The notes: generated from the letters alone by a model not told the origin. Counted from the stretch's first letter, positions 5,736-12,870 are shown. The stretch: DNA of 14,030 nt from Candidatus Falkowiibacteriota bacterium (GCA_003647675.1 QMNH01000007.1:1-14030); one strand, 5' to 3'. Made by a program: numbers and translations.

Positions 5736-7460
5736 ATGAAAAAGCTATTAATAGCAGTAGCGGCACTAGCTGTCGTATTGTTTCCCGTAAGCGTTACGGC
5801 CGGAACTTATAAAGTAAAACCTGGCGATTGTTTGATCAGAATAGCGAGCAGGTTTGGCTCAACGGTTAACGAACTCGTGAGAATCAACCGGATTTCAAAC
5901 CCGAACTTGATTTTTGCCGGTACGAACATAAATATTCCAGGAGAGATTACAGATGAGGCTGTTACTGCTTCACCTAAGCCTTTTTACTGGAAAAATGTGA
6001 ACGTAGATCCGGTAGGACCCCGAAGAAGCTCAACAATAATGATTGATAAATTTTCTTTTTCGGAAGACAAGAAAATTAATGAAGAGGTAAAAAAGAAGTT
6101 AATTGAGAAAGTATCGGCTAAAGATTTTCGATGGATAGGACTAAAGGACGGCGACTATTTTGAGCAAATGGGATTTGGCGAATACAGAGTTCGGGATAAT
6201 GTTTTCGCGGCCTGGGGACAAGGACAGCTTTACGCGGCTAGACTTTACGAAGTTGAACATAAGGGCCGTAAATATTTTTTAGCTGAACCCTTAGTATGCC
6301 ATAACTGGTGCTGGTGGAGAGAAAAAATTAAAAAGAAGAAGCTACTATTGCTTCTTATGCCCCCGCCAATTAAAGGCCAGCCGACCGAAACTTTATTAGT
6401 CGAAAAAAAGCAAAAAGAGAAATTTGTATGGCGTCCCGATTGGGAGACATGGTTTTATGTCGGGCATTACATCGGCGCCCAGGAAGAAAATGAACATGAT
6501 TGGTCAGAATATTATGGTGGTAATGTTTCCTTTTTTCCTCACGAATGGCGTTTGGGTAATGGAATTTTTCGAGCCGGACCCGCATTTCAATACGTGGGTT
6601 GGCGCGGAGAAGCTGACAGGTCTGTTGAATACTGGGGCCACATGAATTTGTTTGGCGGTGAAGGCCAGTTTATTACCGGCGACACCAAGACTCAGTTTAA
6701 AGCTTATTTCGGCAAAAAGTATGGCGGAGTTAGCGGTCTTGGATTTCCCTATGAACAAAGACAAGAAAACCGGATTTTAGCCATCGAGCCGTCCCACGTG
6801 AAGTGGTACGGTGACCGGAAGTGGTTTCCTGAGATAGAAGTTGGCGGACGCTTTGAATTTGATTTAGACGGAAAAAGGCACTCTTCATGGGATGGTAATT
6901 CGATTCCCGAGGCCGACGATCCAGCCGACAATCAATCTTATTACAGTATTCGCGCTAAAACAGAGGTCTACCAAGGAAAGTATGTTACGCCGACCGCTGA
7001 ATTAACATTCGGTTATCGCTGTTTTGACGAGGCTTATCACCTTGAACCGCGTGCTGGAGTTAAGTTGTTTCGCAACCTTGTTGAAACCGATGTTAGCTAT
7101 AACATAGTGGAGGGGCCGAATAACAATATGGTTGGCGCGCATGTTATTCTTAATGTCAGCGATGGCGTTAAAAGACTCTGTTATTGGCTTAAAACCAAAA
7201 ACCGTGGCAATCAAGCGGATAAAGTTAAAGCCGAAGAAGAGTCGGACAGTAGGAAAAAGCTGAAACCGGCAATTTCCGAAGTTACTGTCAATGAAAGCGT
7301 TAAAAGGCTTTATTATCGGCTTAAGGTGAAAAATTCAGATTATCAAGCTAATAATCGGGGTGATAACCAAGCCAAAATAAGTTCAGTCCAAAAGGATAAT
7401 AGGCAACCGCCGATTGATCCGGCTTCTGCAGAAGCAATGGACGAAATAGAGCTTATGTAA
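5736..7460 (+). CDS. Secreted LysM protein with beta-strand-rich C-terminal region
   Basis: 574 residues from ATG 5736. A GTG nine nt upstream (5727) overlaps the SD GAAAGGAGGTGA and is rejected. The signal peptide is 1-22 (MKKLLIAVAALAVVLFPVSV-TA). LysM domain at 24-68: TYKVKPGDCLIRIASRF...NPNLIFAGTNINIPG, a peptidoglycan/glycan-binding repeat. Residues about 80-195 form a second, unrecognised domain ending in a Cys/Trp cluster (VCHNWCWW, 187-194). A basic, poly-Leu and Pro linker follows (KKKKLLLLLMPPP, 199-211). Residues about 238-475 consist of alternating polar/hydrophobic strands rich in Gly, Tyr, Trp and Phe, such as AELTFGYRCF and PRAGVKLFRNLVETDVSYNI, resembling an outer-membrane barrel. 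The C-terminus carries two copies of a VKRL-Y-LK-KN unit. A true barrel would be surprising in a monoderm-type cell, so the fold is uncertain. Confidence 0.87.
   Translation: MKKLLIAVAALAVVLFPVSVTAGTYKVKPGDCLIRIASRFGSTVNELVRINRISNPNLIFAGTNINIPGEITDEAVTASPKPFYWKNVNVDPVGPRRSSTIMIDKFSFSEDKKINEEVKKKLIEKVSAKDFRWIGLKDGDYFEQMGFGEYRVRDNVFAAWGQGQLYAARLYEVEHKGRKYFLAEPLVCHNWCWWREKIKKKKLLLLLMPPPIKGQPTETLLVEKKQKEKFVWRPDWETWFYVGHYIGAQEENEHDWSEYYGGNVSFFPHEWRLGNGIFRAGPAFQYVGWRGEADRSVEYWGHMNLFGGEGQFITGDTKTQFKAYFGKKYGGVSGLGFPYEQRQENRILAIEPSHVKWYGDRKWFPEIEVGGRFEFDLDGKRHSSWDGNSIPEADDPADNQSYYSIRAKTEVYQGKYVTPTAELTFGYRCFDEAYHLEPRAGVKLFRNLVETDVSYNIVEGPNNNMVGAHVILNVSDGVKRLCYWLKTKNRGNQADKVKAEEESDSRKKLKPAISEVTVNESVKRLYYRLKVKNSDYQANNRGDNQAKISSVQKDNRQPPIDPASAEAMDEIELM
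7165..7348 (+). repeat. Two-copy 52-bp in-gene repeat at the 3' end of the LysM gene
   Basis: Copies at 7165-7216 and 7297-7348 lie exactly 132 bp (44 codons) apart and match at about 37 of 52 positions. Both begin GCGTTAAAAG and end ATCAAGC. They encode VKRLCYWLKTKN (478-489) and VKRLYYRLKVKN (522-533), each followed by a polar NQA/YQA stretch. This indicates an old internal duplication of a basic tail module. Confidence 0.7.
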
Positions 7461-7480
7461 AGCCAAGTATTAAATAAAAC

Positions 7481-7577
7481 ATACTTTCAATAGCCGGCAG
7501 GGGACGAGCGTCCTTAAAGAAGGTTCCGAGCGGAACTGGTCGAAACGGGATCGAGCGATCCCTAGCTTAGAAAGTTG
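7481..7577 (+). ncRNA. Candidate multibranched structured RNA with three GAGC-capped hairpins
   Basis: Hairpin 3: GGAC (7502-7505), GAGC, GTCC (7510-7513). Hairpin 4: GTTCC (7523-7527), GAGC, GGAAC (7532-7536). Hairpin 5: GGGATC (7547-7552), GAGC, GATCCC (7557-7562). ACTTTC (7483-7488) pairs with GAAAGT (7570-7575), extended by T7482-G7576 and A7481-T7577, to close a four-way junction. It lies 20 nt after the LysM stop codon, in the 421-bp gap 7461-7881. It could be a 3' UTR stabiliser of the upstream mRNA, a processed small RNA, or an unusual terminator; there is no T-run after it. A perfect 12-bp palindrome, TTGTTTAAACAA (7579-7590), follows directly. Confidence 0.5.
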
Positions 7578-7633
7578 TTTGTTTAAACAAGTAAAAAGAA
7601 AAAAAATAAAAAAATCATAAAAACGAAAACAAT

Positions 7634-7673
7634 GAGGCAAAAATCAGTAAAATTTTACATAAATTTTTGCCTC
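7634..7673. promoter_or_regulatory. Nested inverted repeats abutting the -35 box, candidate operator
   Basis: GAGGCAAAAAT (7634-7644) and ATTTTTGCCTC (7663-7673) are perfect 11-bp inverted arms. Between them lies a second perfect palindrome, GTAAAATTTTAC (7647-7658). The right arm ends exactly where TTGACA begins. As RNA it could be the last hairpin of the upstream transcript, but no U-run follows. An operator for the next promoter is the favoured reading. Confidence 0.5.
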
Positions 7674-7702
7674 TTGACATATATTCTGATTTGATGTATG
7701 AT
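7674..7702 (+). promoter_or_regulatory. Strong sigma70-type promoter of the small secreted protein gene
   Basis: Perfect TTGACA (7674-7679), a 17-nt spacer, and TATGAT (7697-7702), one base off consensus. The predicted start near 7709 leaves an unusually long leader of about 170 nt before ATG 7882, in a genome whose other leaders look 20-30 nt long. Confidence 0.75.
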
Positions 7703-7708
7703 ATAAAA

Positions 7709-7881
7709 TCTTAAACGCACATTAATAAATAAAAAAGTTGGGGAGGTCCCAACTAATTGAGCGCGGCTCCTCCCTGAAAAATTTGCTTAGAGGCAGAAAA
7801 GGAGGTGGTGACGCGCGGGAAGTGAAAAAACGAAAAATTAAAAACGAAAAACTAAAAACATAATAAAAGGAGGAAAGAAAC
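7709..7881 (+). promoter_or_regulatory. Structured leader with competing GGAGG/CCTCC pairings and an orphan SD
   Basis: GTTGGG (7737-7742) can pair with CCCAAC (7748-7753). GGGAGG (7741-7746) can instead pair with CCTCCC (7769-7774); the two helices share bases and exclude each other. CCTCC is also an anti-SD that could pair with AGGAGG at 7800-7805 or with the gene's own AGGAGG at 7868-7873. GAGC (7759-7762) pairs with GCTC (7766-7769) as a small local hairpin. AAAGGAGGTG at 7798-7807 is a near-perfect 16S complement without a well-spaced start. The nearest short frame is GTG 7822 to TAA 7863 (13 basic codons), 16 nt away. No known riboswitch class is recognised. Confidence 0.5.
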
Positions 7882-8337
7882 ATGAAAAAGACTCTTGCAG
7901 TATTGGCAATTGTTGGACTGGCGATGATTTTCGTCACTGCCGGATGGTGTGGAAACGATCAACCTTATCGTTCCCTGAACGCTTATGACATCGGAAACGA
8001 TTCTTATGTTCCTAATCGTGCCATTAAAGTAATTCCTGGCGTAGGAAAAAATTCACAGATAATCGGTTTTTCCGATTATAACGGATGGGGAGTAGGAGGT
8101 CCCGAGAGTATTGATCCGGATGTTTTGGCAGCAACTTCAGGTGTTTATCTGCCCGAAATAAATATGTGGAAGTTTTCAGATGTTGCCGGAAAAAGATTTC
8201 ATCCCTCGATTTTTGATAAAACCGGAAAACGATCCTGGGCAAAATTGGAAGATCTTCCGGACTTCATGTCCGCAACCTGGATTAATAGGGATGTTCCAAA
8301 TAAACCCTGCATTCAGGTTAATAGGGCAAAACAGTAG
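7882..8337 (+). CDS. Small secreted protein of unknown function
   Basis: 151 residues. It has a clear signal peptide (MKKTLAVLAIVGLAMIFVTA, cleavage near residue 20-24). The Cys at 23 follows Gly-Trp, so there is no lipobox. The mature part of about 127 residues is polar with many Asn, Asp, Gly, Pro, Trp and Tyr (YDIGNDSYVPNRAIKVIPGV, GWGVGGPESIDPD), typical of a compact extracellular beta-rich domain. Two Cys (23 and 144) remain. No family is recognised. The start is fixed by AGGAGG (7868-7873) eight nt upstream and by the signal peptide. It has its own strong promoter, a long structured leader and a strong terminator, so it is a monocistronic and probably highly expressed unit. G+C and SD style match the three exported-protein genes before it. 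Confidence 0.85.
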   Translation: MKKTLAVLAIVGLAMIFVTAGWCGNDQPYRSLNAYDIGNDSYVPNRAIKVIPGVGKNSQIIGFSDYNGWGVGGPESIDPDVLAATSGVYLPEINMWKFSDVAGKRFHPSIFDKTGKRSWAKLEDLPDFMSATWINRDVPNKPCIQVNRAKQ

Positions 8338-8361
8338 CAAAGGGGAGGCTACCGCACAACA

Positions 8362-8397
8362 CAAGGGTATTCGTAAAGAATACCCTTGCTTTTTTTT
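8362..8397 (+). terminator. Strong intrinsic terminator closing the exported-protein block
   Basis: Perfect 11-bp stem CAAGGGTATTC (8362-8372) with GAATACCCTTG (8378-8388), loop GTAAA, then C and eight T. It separates the small secreted gene from the glycan operon. A second small hairpin, GTAGC/GCTAC (8334-8338, 8348-8352), overlaps the upstream stop codon. Confidence 0.93.
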
Positions 8398-8463
8398 CAA
8401 AAATGTGTTATAGTTTATTGTTATATATTTTAATAATAAGTAAGACTTCTTTAAGCTGATAAA

Positions 8464-9816
8464 ATGGCTAATATTAAAGAAAAAGAGCTGAATATTTTAG
8501 AGCGCTTAGTAATTTTAATAGGCGGTGTTTTTCTTTTTTTGTTAATTTCAGGGAAAGCCAGTCTTTTTTTATGCCTAGGTATAGCAATTATTGCCTTAAT
8601 ATATTTTTTGGGGCGCAAGTATTTATGGCTATTTTTAGTTTTAGCTCCAATTAGCCTAATTTTTGGGCAAATTATCTATATTCAAATAACCACTGGTTGG
8701 GTTTATGAGGCTAGTTTAGCTGAGATTTTTTTGGGACTGGCCGCAGTTGTTTATTTTTTGGACATATATTTAAACAATAAATTTACCAGTGTTAAAATCG
8801 ATCAGGTTATTATTATTTTATTAATTTATTTACTGTTTTCCTTGGCGGCCGTTTTTTACGCCATTGATTGGCGTTTATATATTTTTGGCCTGAAAGTCGG
8901 GGTGTTTTCATTTTTGGCCTATTTTTTAAGTTTAAATTTATTGCGAGAAAAAAAACAAAAGATTTTTTTATTGATAAGCCTTTGTTTGACCGGTTTTATT
9001 TTAAGTCTGGGGGTAATGCAAAAATTTTACGGGATGGGTTTTTCGTCTGAATTTTTCTTTAGCCGGAATACTATAATTATCCCTTTCGGACCCTTAGCCA
9101 CAACCGCGGCTATGTTAAGTTTTTTAGCGCCGATAATTTTGGGCTTTTATTTTTCATTGACGCCTTCAAACAAAAGTAGACCCTATATTTTTATTTTATT
9201 TATTTTTTCTTTTCTCGGCGTTTTCATTAGCTTGGGTAAGGGCGCGATAATCAGCCTGCTTATCGGACTAAGTTATTTATTTTTAAAATTAAAGAAAAAG
9301 CGTCCGGCTTTTTTATTATTCTTTTTAGTTTTTATATTACTGGGCTATTTATTTTTAAATCCTTTTTTGGCCGGCATTTTTACCCGCGTAAAAACAACCC
9401 TGGTTGATGTTAATACGGAATTTAGAATAAAAGAATATAAAGCCGGCTGGGAGCTTTTTTCCGCGCATCCCTGGTTCGGAGTCGGCCCGGGCCAGCAGCT
9501 GATATATTTTGAAAAGATGCTGGATATGGAAAACCGGGCGCAGGTTAATAATTTTTTAATTCAAGCTTTGCTGGATTTAGGCCTTATTGGGGGAATGCTT
9601 GTATTTTGGCTATTAATTAATATTTATAGAAAAACAAAAAAAATATTATTAAATAAAAACAACCAAGATATAGCTTTAAAACTTGGTTTTACGGCCGGTG
9701 CGATAGTTGCCTTTTTTAACGGCTTAGTTGAAGTAACATTTTTTGCTTTACCATACGCGATAATATTTTGGTTAGTATTAGGAATATTTTTAAATGATAA
9801 TAAAAAATATGTTTAA
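8464..9816 (+). CDS. O-antigen ligase / Wzy-type polymerase-like membrane protein
   Basis: 450 residues, almost entirely hydrophobic, with roughly ten to twelve membrane segments. The Wzy_C/O-antigen ligase signature is visible. A large loop begins at FRIKEYKAGWELFSAHPWFG (320-339), continues VGPGQ, then VNNFLIQALLDLGLIGG (361-377), the place of the usual HNxYL...LGxxG. The His of that motif is Val361 here. SLGKGAIISLLIG (256-268) fits the conserved segment before the loop. Members transfer or polymerise undecaprenyl-linked glycans outside the membrane, or ligate glycans to proteins; which one cannot be told from sequence. It starts at ATG 8464 after a strong terminator, without an SD, and overlaps the next gene. 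Very low G+C, unlike the block just upstream. Confidence 0.85.
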   Translation: MANIKEKELNILERLVILIGGVFLFLLISGKASLFLCLGIAIIALIYFLGRKYLWLFLVLAPISLIFGQIIYIQITTGWVYEASLAEIFLGLAAVVYFLDIYLNNKFTSVKIDQVIIILLIYLLFSLAAVFYAIDWRLYIFGLKVGVFSFLAYFLSLNLLREKKQKIFLLISLCLTGFILSLGVMQKFYGMGFSSEFFFSRNTIIIPFGPLATTAAMLSFLAPIILGFYFSLTPSNKSRPYIFILFIFSFLGVFISLGKGAIISLLIGLSYLFLKLKKKRPAFLLFFLVFILLGYLFLNPFLAGIFTRVKTTLVDVNTEFRIKEYKAGWELFSAHPWFGVGPGQQLIYFEKMLDMENRAQVNNFLIQALLDLGLIGGMLVFWLLINIYRKTKKILLNKNNQDIALKLGFTAGAIVAFFNGLVEVTFFALPYAIIFWLVLGIFLNDNKKYV

Positions 9817-11668
9817 ATTATCAGTCATAATTATAAATTACAATACTCCGGACATGACCGAGCGGGTAATAAAAAATTTCTACGCCCAAGAATCGGATTT
9901 GTCGGTTGAGTTTATTTTAATTGACAATAGCACGGAAAAATTTTTTTCGTCGGAAACAGCCGGTAAGCTGGGCGTAAAATTAATAAAAAATAATTATAAT
10001 GCCGGCTTTGCCGCGGCAGTAAACCAAGGTCTTAAAGAAGCTAGAGGAGAATATGTGCTTCTTTTAAATTCAGATGTTTTAATAGAAAATAGATCAGTGA
10101 GCCGGCTTACTGCTTACATGGAAAAAAATAAAGATGTTGGCATTATTGGCCTAAGAATGGTTTTTCCGCACGGGAGACTTCAGTTAAGTTGCGGCCGGTT
10201 TCCGGCGTTTTGGCCGGAATTTTTACGCTTATCCGGGCTTTATAGAATATTTTCCGGTAGCACATTGCTTAACAAAAAAGAGCTAGAAAACAATTCAAAA
10301 ATTCCAATAGCGGTTGATTGGGTATCAGGCGGCTGTTTGCTAATTAAAAGAGAATTGTTTAAGCGCTTGAACGGGGTTGATGAAAAATATTTTTTAGGCG
10401 GAGAAGATTTTGATTTAGGCTGGCGCGCGCGACAAGCCGGTTTTAAGACAATGTATTATCCAAAAGCAAAAGCAGTGCATTTTCTTGGTTTTTCTTCCGG
10501 AACAGAGGGTACCCGGTCTTTAAAGAGACTTCAATATGACCGCGCGGGCATAGATTATTTTTTAAAGAAAAATTTTTTAAGAAAAAGAATTAACAGGTTA
10601 GCAATAAAATTAATGCATAATATCAGAATAATAATAATAAAAATAACAAATAATATAAAAAATATGCTAAAAAAGAAATTAATTCCGCGGGATGCGACCG
10701 TTGCAATAACTTACGGGTGTAATTCGCGCTGCCAAATGTGCAATATTTGGCAGATAAAAAATCCGCCCTCGCTTTCACTTGAAGCAATAGGCAATTTAAG
10801 CTCTAAGTTGAAATATATCAATATTACGGGCGGAGAGCCTTTTCTACATCCACAATTAGTAGATATTGTGAAAATCATAAAGACAAATAACCCGAAAGTC
10901 CAGATTATAATTTCCTCAAATGGCTTAGCTACGGGGTTAATAACAAAAACCATAGCAAAAATATTTAAATTTGATCCAAGGATTGGCGTTCGGATTTCAA
11001 TTGACGGTCTTAGAGATACACATAATAAAATTAGGGGAGTGAACAATATGTTTGAAAACGCTATGGCAACAGTTAAAGCCTTAAGAGAGATCGGGGTAAA
11101 AAATTTAGGCATTAGTTTTACTATAATGGAAAACAATGCTTCTGAAATAAAAGACGTTTATGCCTTGGCTAAAAAGGGAAAATTGCAGTTGGCGTTGGCC
11201 TTGGTACAGAATTCCGATATTTATTTCAGTAAAAAGACCAACCAAATAAATACGGTATCAAGGGTAGCTGACGGTTTGGATTATATAATTAAAGAAGAAT
11301 TAACAAGCCGTCATCCAAAGAATTGGGCGCGGGCATTTTATGATTACGGCTTAAAGCTCTACGCGTTAAAAAAACAAAGACTTCTTAAAAGCGGCGCCGG
11401 TTTTGATTCTTTATTTATTGATCCGAATGGAAAAGTGTATCCGAGTAATTTAATTAATTTAAACATGGGAAATATAAATAAAAGTAATCTGGACGTAATT
11501 TGGCAGTCAGGGCAAGCAGTGAAGGTCAGAAAAAAAATAAAAAACGAAAATATTCAGGAAAGCTGGATAATTTGTACTATCAGAGGCGAGATGAAGAAAA
11601 AAATATTAAAAGTATTAAGCTGGATAATAACCAGTAAATTAAAAGCATCATTTGGTTTTAAGGTATGA
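9809..11668 (+). CDS. GT2 glycosyltransferase fused to a radical SAM/degenerate SPASM domain
   Basis: 619 residues from ATG 9809 (MFKLSVIIINYNT, typical GT2 start). ATG 9794 adds five residues; neither has an SD. Residues 1-235 form a GT-A glycosyltransferase of the rhamnosyltransferase-like GT2 type: NYNTPD, LIDNS, LLLNSDVLI (metal site at 87-89), VSGGCLLIKRELF, GGEDFDLGWRARQAG. A low-complexity basic linker (about 255-290) contains Met286 (10664), where a separate radical SAM gene would start. Residues 295-530 are radical SAM: CNSRCQMC (304-311) gives Cx3Cx2C, then ITGGEPF and SSNG, and RISIDG. The C-terminal part matches SPASM (FIDPNGKVYP) but lacks most cluster Cys. It overlaps the previous gene by 8 nt and the next by ATGA. 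Possibly glycan assembly coupled to a radical modification; the substrate is unknown. Confidence 0.87.
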   Translation: MFKLSVIIINYNTPDMTERVIKNFYAQESDLSVEFILIDNSTEKFFSSETAGKLGVKLIKNNYNAGFAAAVNQGLKEARGEYVLLLNSDVLIENRSVSRLTAYMEKNKDVGIIGLRMVFPHGRLQLSCGRFPAFWPEFLRLSGLYRIFSGSTLLNKKELENNSKIPIAVDWVSGGCLLIKRELFKRLNGVDEKYFLGGEDFDLGWRARQAGFKTMYYPKAKAVHFLGFSSGTEGTRSLKRLQYDRAGIDYFLKKNFLRKRINRLAIKLMHNIRIIIIKITNNIKNMLKKKLIPRDATVAITYGCNSRCQMCNIWQIKNPPSLSLEAIGNLSSKLKYINITGGEPFLHPQLVDIVKIIKTNNPKVQIIISSNGLATGLITKTIAKIFKFDPRIGVRISIDGLRDTHNKIRGVNNMFENAMATVKALREIGVKNLGISFTIMENNASEIKDVYALAKKGKLQLALALVQNSDIYFSKKTNQINTVSRVADGLDYIIKEELTSRHPKNWARAFYDYGLKLYALKKQRLLKSGAGFDSLFIDPNGKVYPSNLINLNMGNINKSNLDVIWQSGQAVKVRKKIKNENIQESWIICTIRGEMKKKILKVLSWIITSKLKASFGFKV

Positions 11669-12870
11669 AAATTTTACAGATAAACAAATTTTATTATTTA
11701 AAAGGCGGCAGTGAGCGCCATGTTTTCGGCTTGTCCGAAATTTTGGAAGAAAAAGGCCATAAAGTAATTCCATTTTCCATGCAAGACCCTAAAAATAAAA
11801 AATCTGAATTTGAAAAATATTTTGTTAAACCGATAGATCTTCATAAGTTTAATATTATAAATATTATTAAATATTTTTATAATTTTGACGCCGTAGCCAA
11901 ACTGAAAAAATTAATCAAAGACCAGAAGCCGGACATTGCCCATCTTCATAATATTACCGGCCAATTAACTCCGGCAATAATTAGAGTGCTTAAAAAGCAT
12001 AATATCCCGATAATAATGACTTTGCATGATTACCGGTTAATATGCCCCAATAGCCAGCTTTATAGCCAGAGAGAGATTTGTTATCGCTGTCAGGGAGGAA
12101 AGTATTATAATTGTCTTTTAAGAAAATGCGTCCATAATTCATTTGGGAAAAGCTTATTAGCCATGCTTGAATCTTATTTAAATAATAAATTTTTAAATTA
12201 TTATAAGCATATTGATTTATTTATCGCGCCCAGCCAATATATGAAAGAAATAAGTGCAAGGTTCGGAATTCCGGAAAATAAAATAAAAGTAATTTATAAT
12301 TTTATTCCCAAAGATATTAATATTAGTTTGAAAACGGATAGCAAGCAAACAGAAAATTATTTATTATATTTCGGTCGTTTAAGCAAAGAGAAGGGGATAG
12401 ACGTTTTAATAGATGCCTTTAAGGAAGTAAAAGAATATAATTTAAAAATTGTCGGTTCCGGTCTGGAGTTTGAAAATATACAACAGAAAATAAAAAAATT
12501 AAGTTTAACTAATATTGAATTACTAGGTCCGAAATACGAGAAAGAATTACAGGAATTAATTAAAGGCGCGAAAGCAGTAATCATCCCGTCAGTCTGGCAG
12601 GAAAATATGCCATATAGTCTGCTTGAGTCTTTGGACGTGGGTAAAATTGTGATTGCTTCCAATATTGGGGGAATGAAAGAGGTTATAATTGACGGACAAA
12701 ATGGGTTTTTATTTAAACCCGGGGATAGCATTGAGCTAGTTAATAAAATAAAAAATTTAAAAATAGTTGATAATAAGGCCATAGAAAGTAATATTAAAAA
12801 AACAGCATTAAAATTTAGCATAGAAGAATACGTAAACAGTTTAACGGAAATATACAAAAAATTGATTTGA
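11665..12870 (+). CDS. Glycosyltransferase family 4
   Basis: 401 residues. A GT-B enzyme: the N-terminal domain starts MKILQINKFYYLKGGSERHV (GGSE loop near the acceptor side). The C-terminal domain has NYLLYFGRLSKEKGIDVLI (231-249), with Arg238 and Lys243 as probable phosphate-binding residues. The EX7E motif lies in ENMPYSLLE (Glu313, Glu321), and SNIGGMKEVIIDGQNGFLF follows. A Cys cluster (127, 139, 142, 150, 155) in CPNSQLYSQREICYRC...CLLRKC may bind metal; such clusters occur in a subset of GT4 enzymes. It transfers a sugar from a nucleotide-sugar to a lipid-linked glycan at the cytoplasmic membrane. The ATG overlaps the preceding TGA as ATGA, so translation is probably coupled. Donor and acceptor cannot be read from sequence. 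Confidence 0.9.
   Translation: MKILQINKFYYLKGGSERHVFGLSEILEEKGHKVIPFSMQDPKNKKSEFEKYFVKPIDLHKFNIINIIKYFYNFDAVAKLKKLIKDQKPDIAHLHNITGQLTPAIIRVLKKHNIPIIMTLHDYRLICPNSQLYSQREICYRCQGGKYYNCLLRKCVHNSFGKSLLAMLESYLNNKFLNYYKHIDLFIAPSQYMKEISARFGIPENKIKVIYNFIPKDINISLKTDSKQTENYLLYFGRLSKEKGIDVLIDAFKEVKEYNLKIVGSGLEFENIQQKIKKLSLTNIELLGPKYEKELQELIKGAKAVIIPSVWQENMPYSLLESLDVGKIVIASNIGGMKEVIIDGQNGFLFKPGDSIELVNKIKNLKIVDNKAIESNIKKTALKFSIEEYVNSLTEIYKKLI

Noticed and set aside
3526-7562. CRISPR array or transposon ends as explanation of the repeated GAGC motif
   Set aside because: The copies share only the 6-bp cap, have different stems and irregular spacing, and no cas or transposase gene is present.
7481-7577. tRNA, tmRNA or known riboswitch in the G+C-rich intergenic region
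   Set aside because: There is no T-loop GTTCRA arm, no CCA end, no acceptor-stem geometry and no riboswitch core that I recognise.
12357-12857. Minus-strand open frame of 166 codons inside the GT4 gene
   Set aside because: It is opposite the conserved catalytic domain of the glycosyltransferase; the residues mirror Lys/Ile-rich codons and show no motif.
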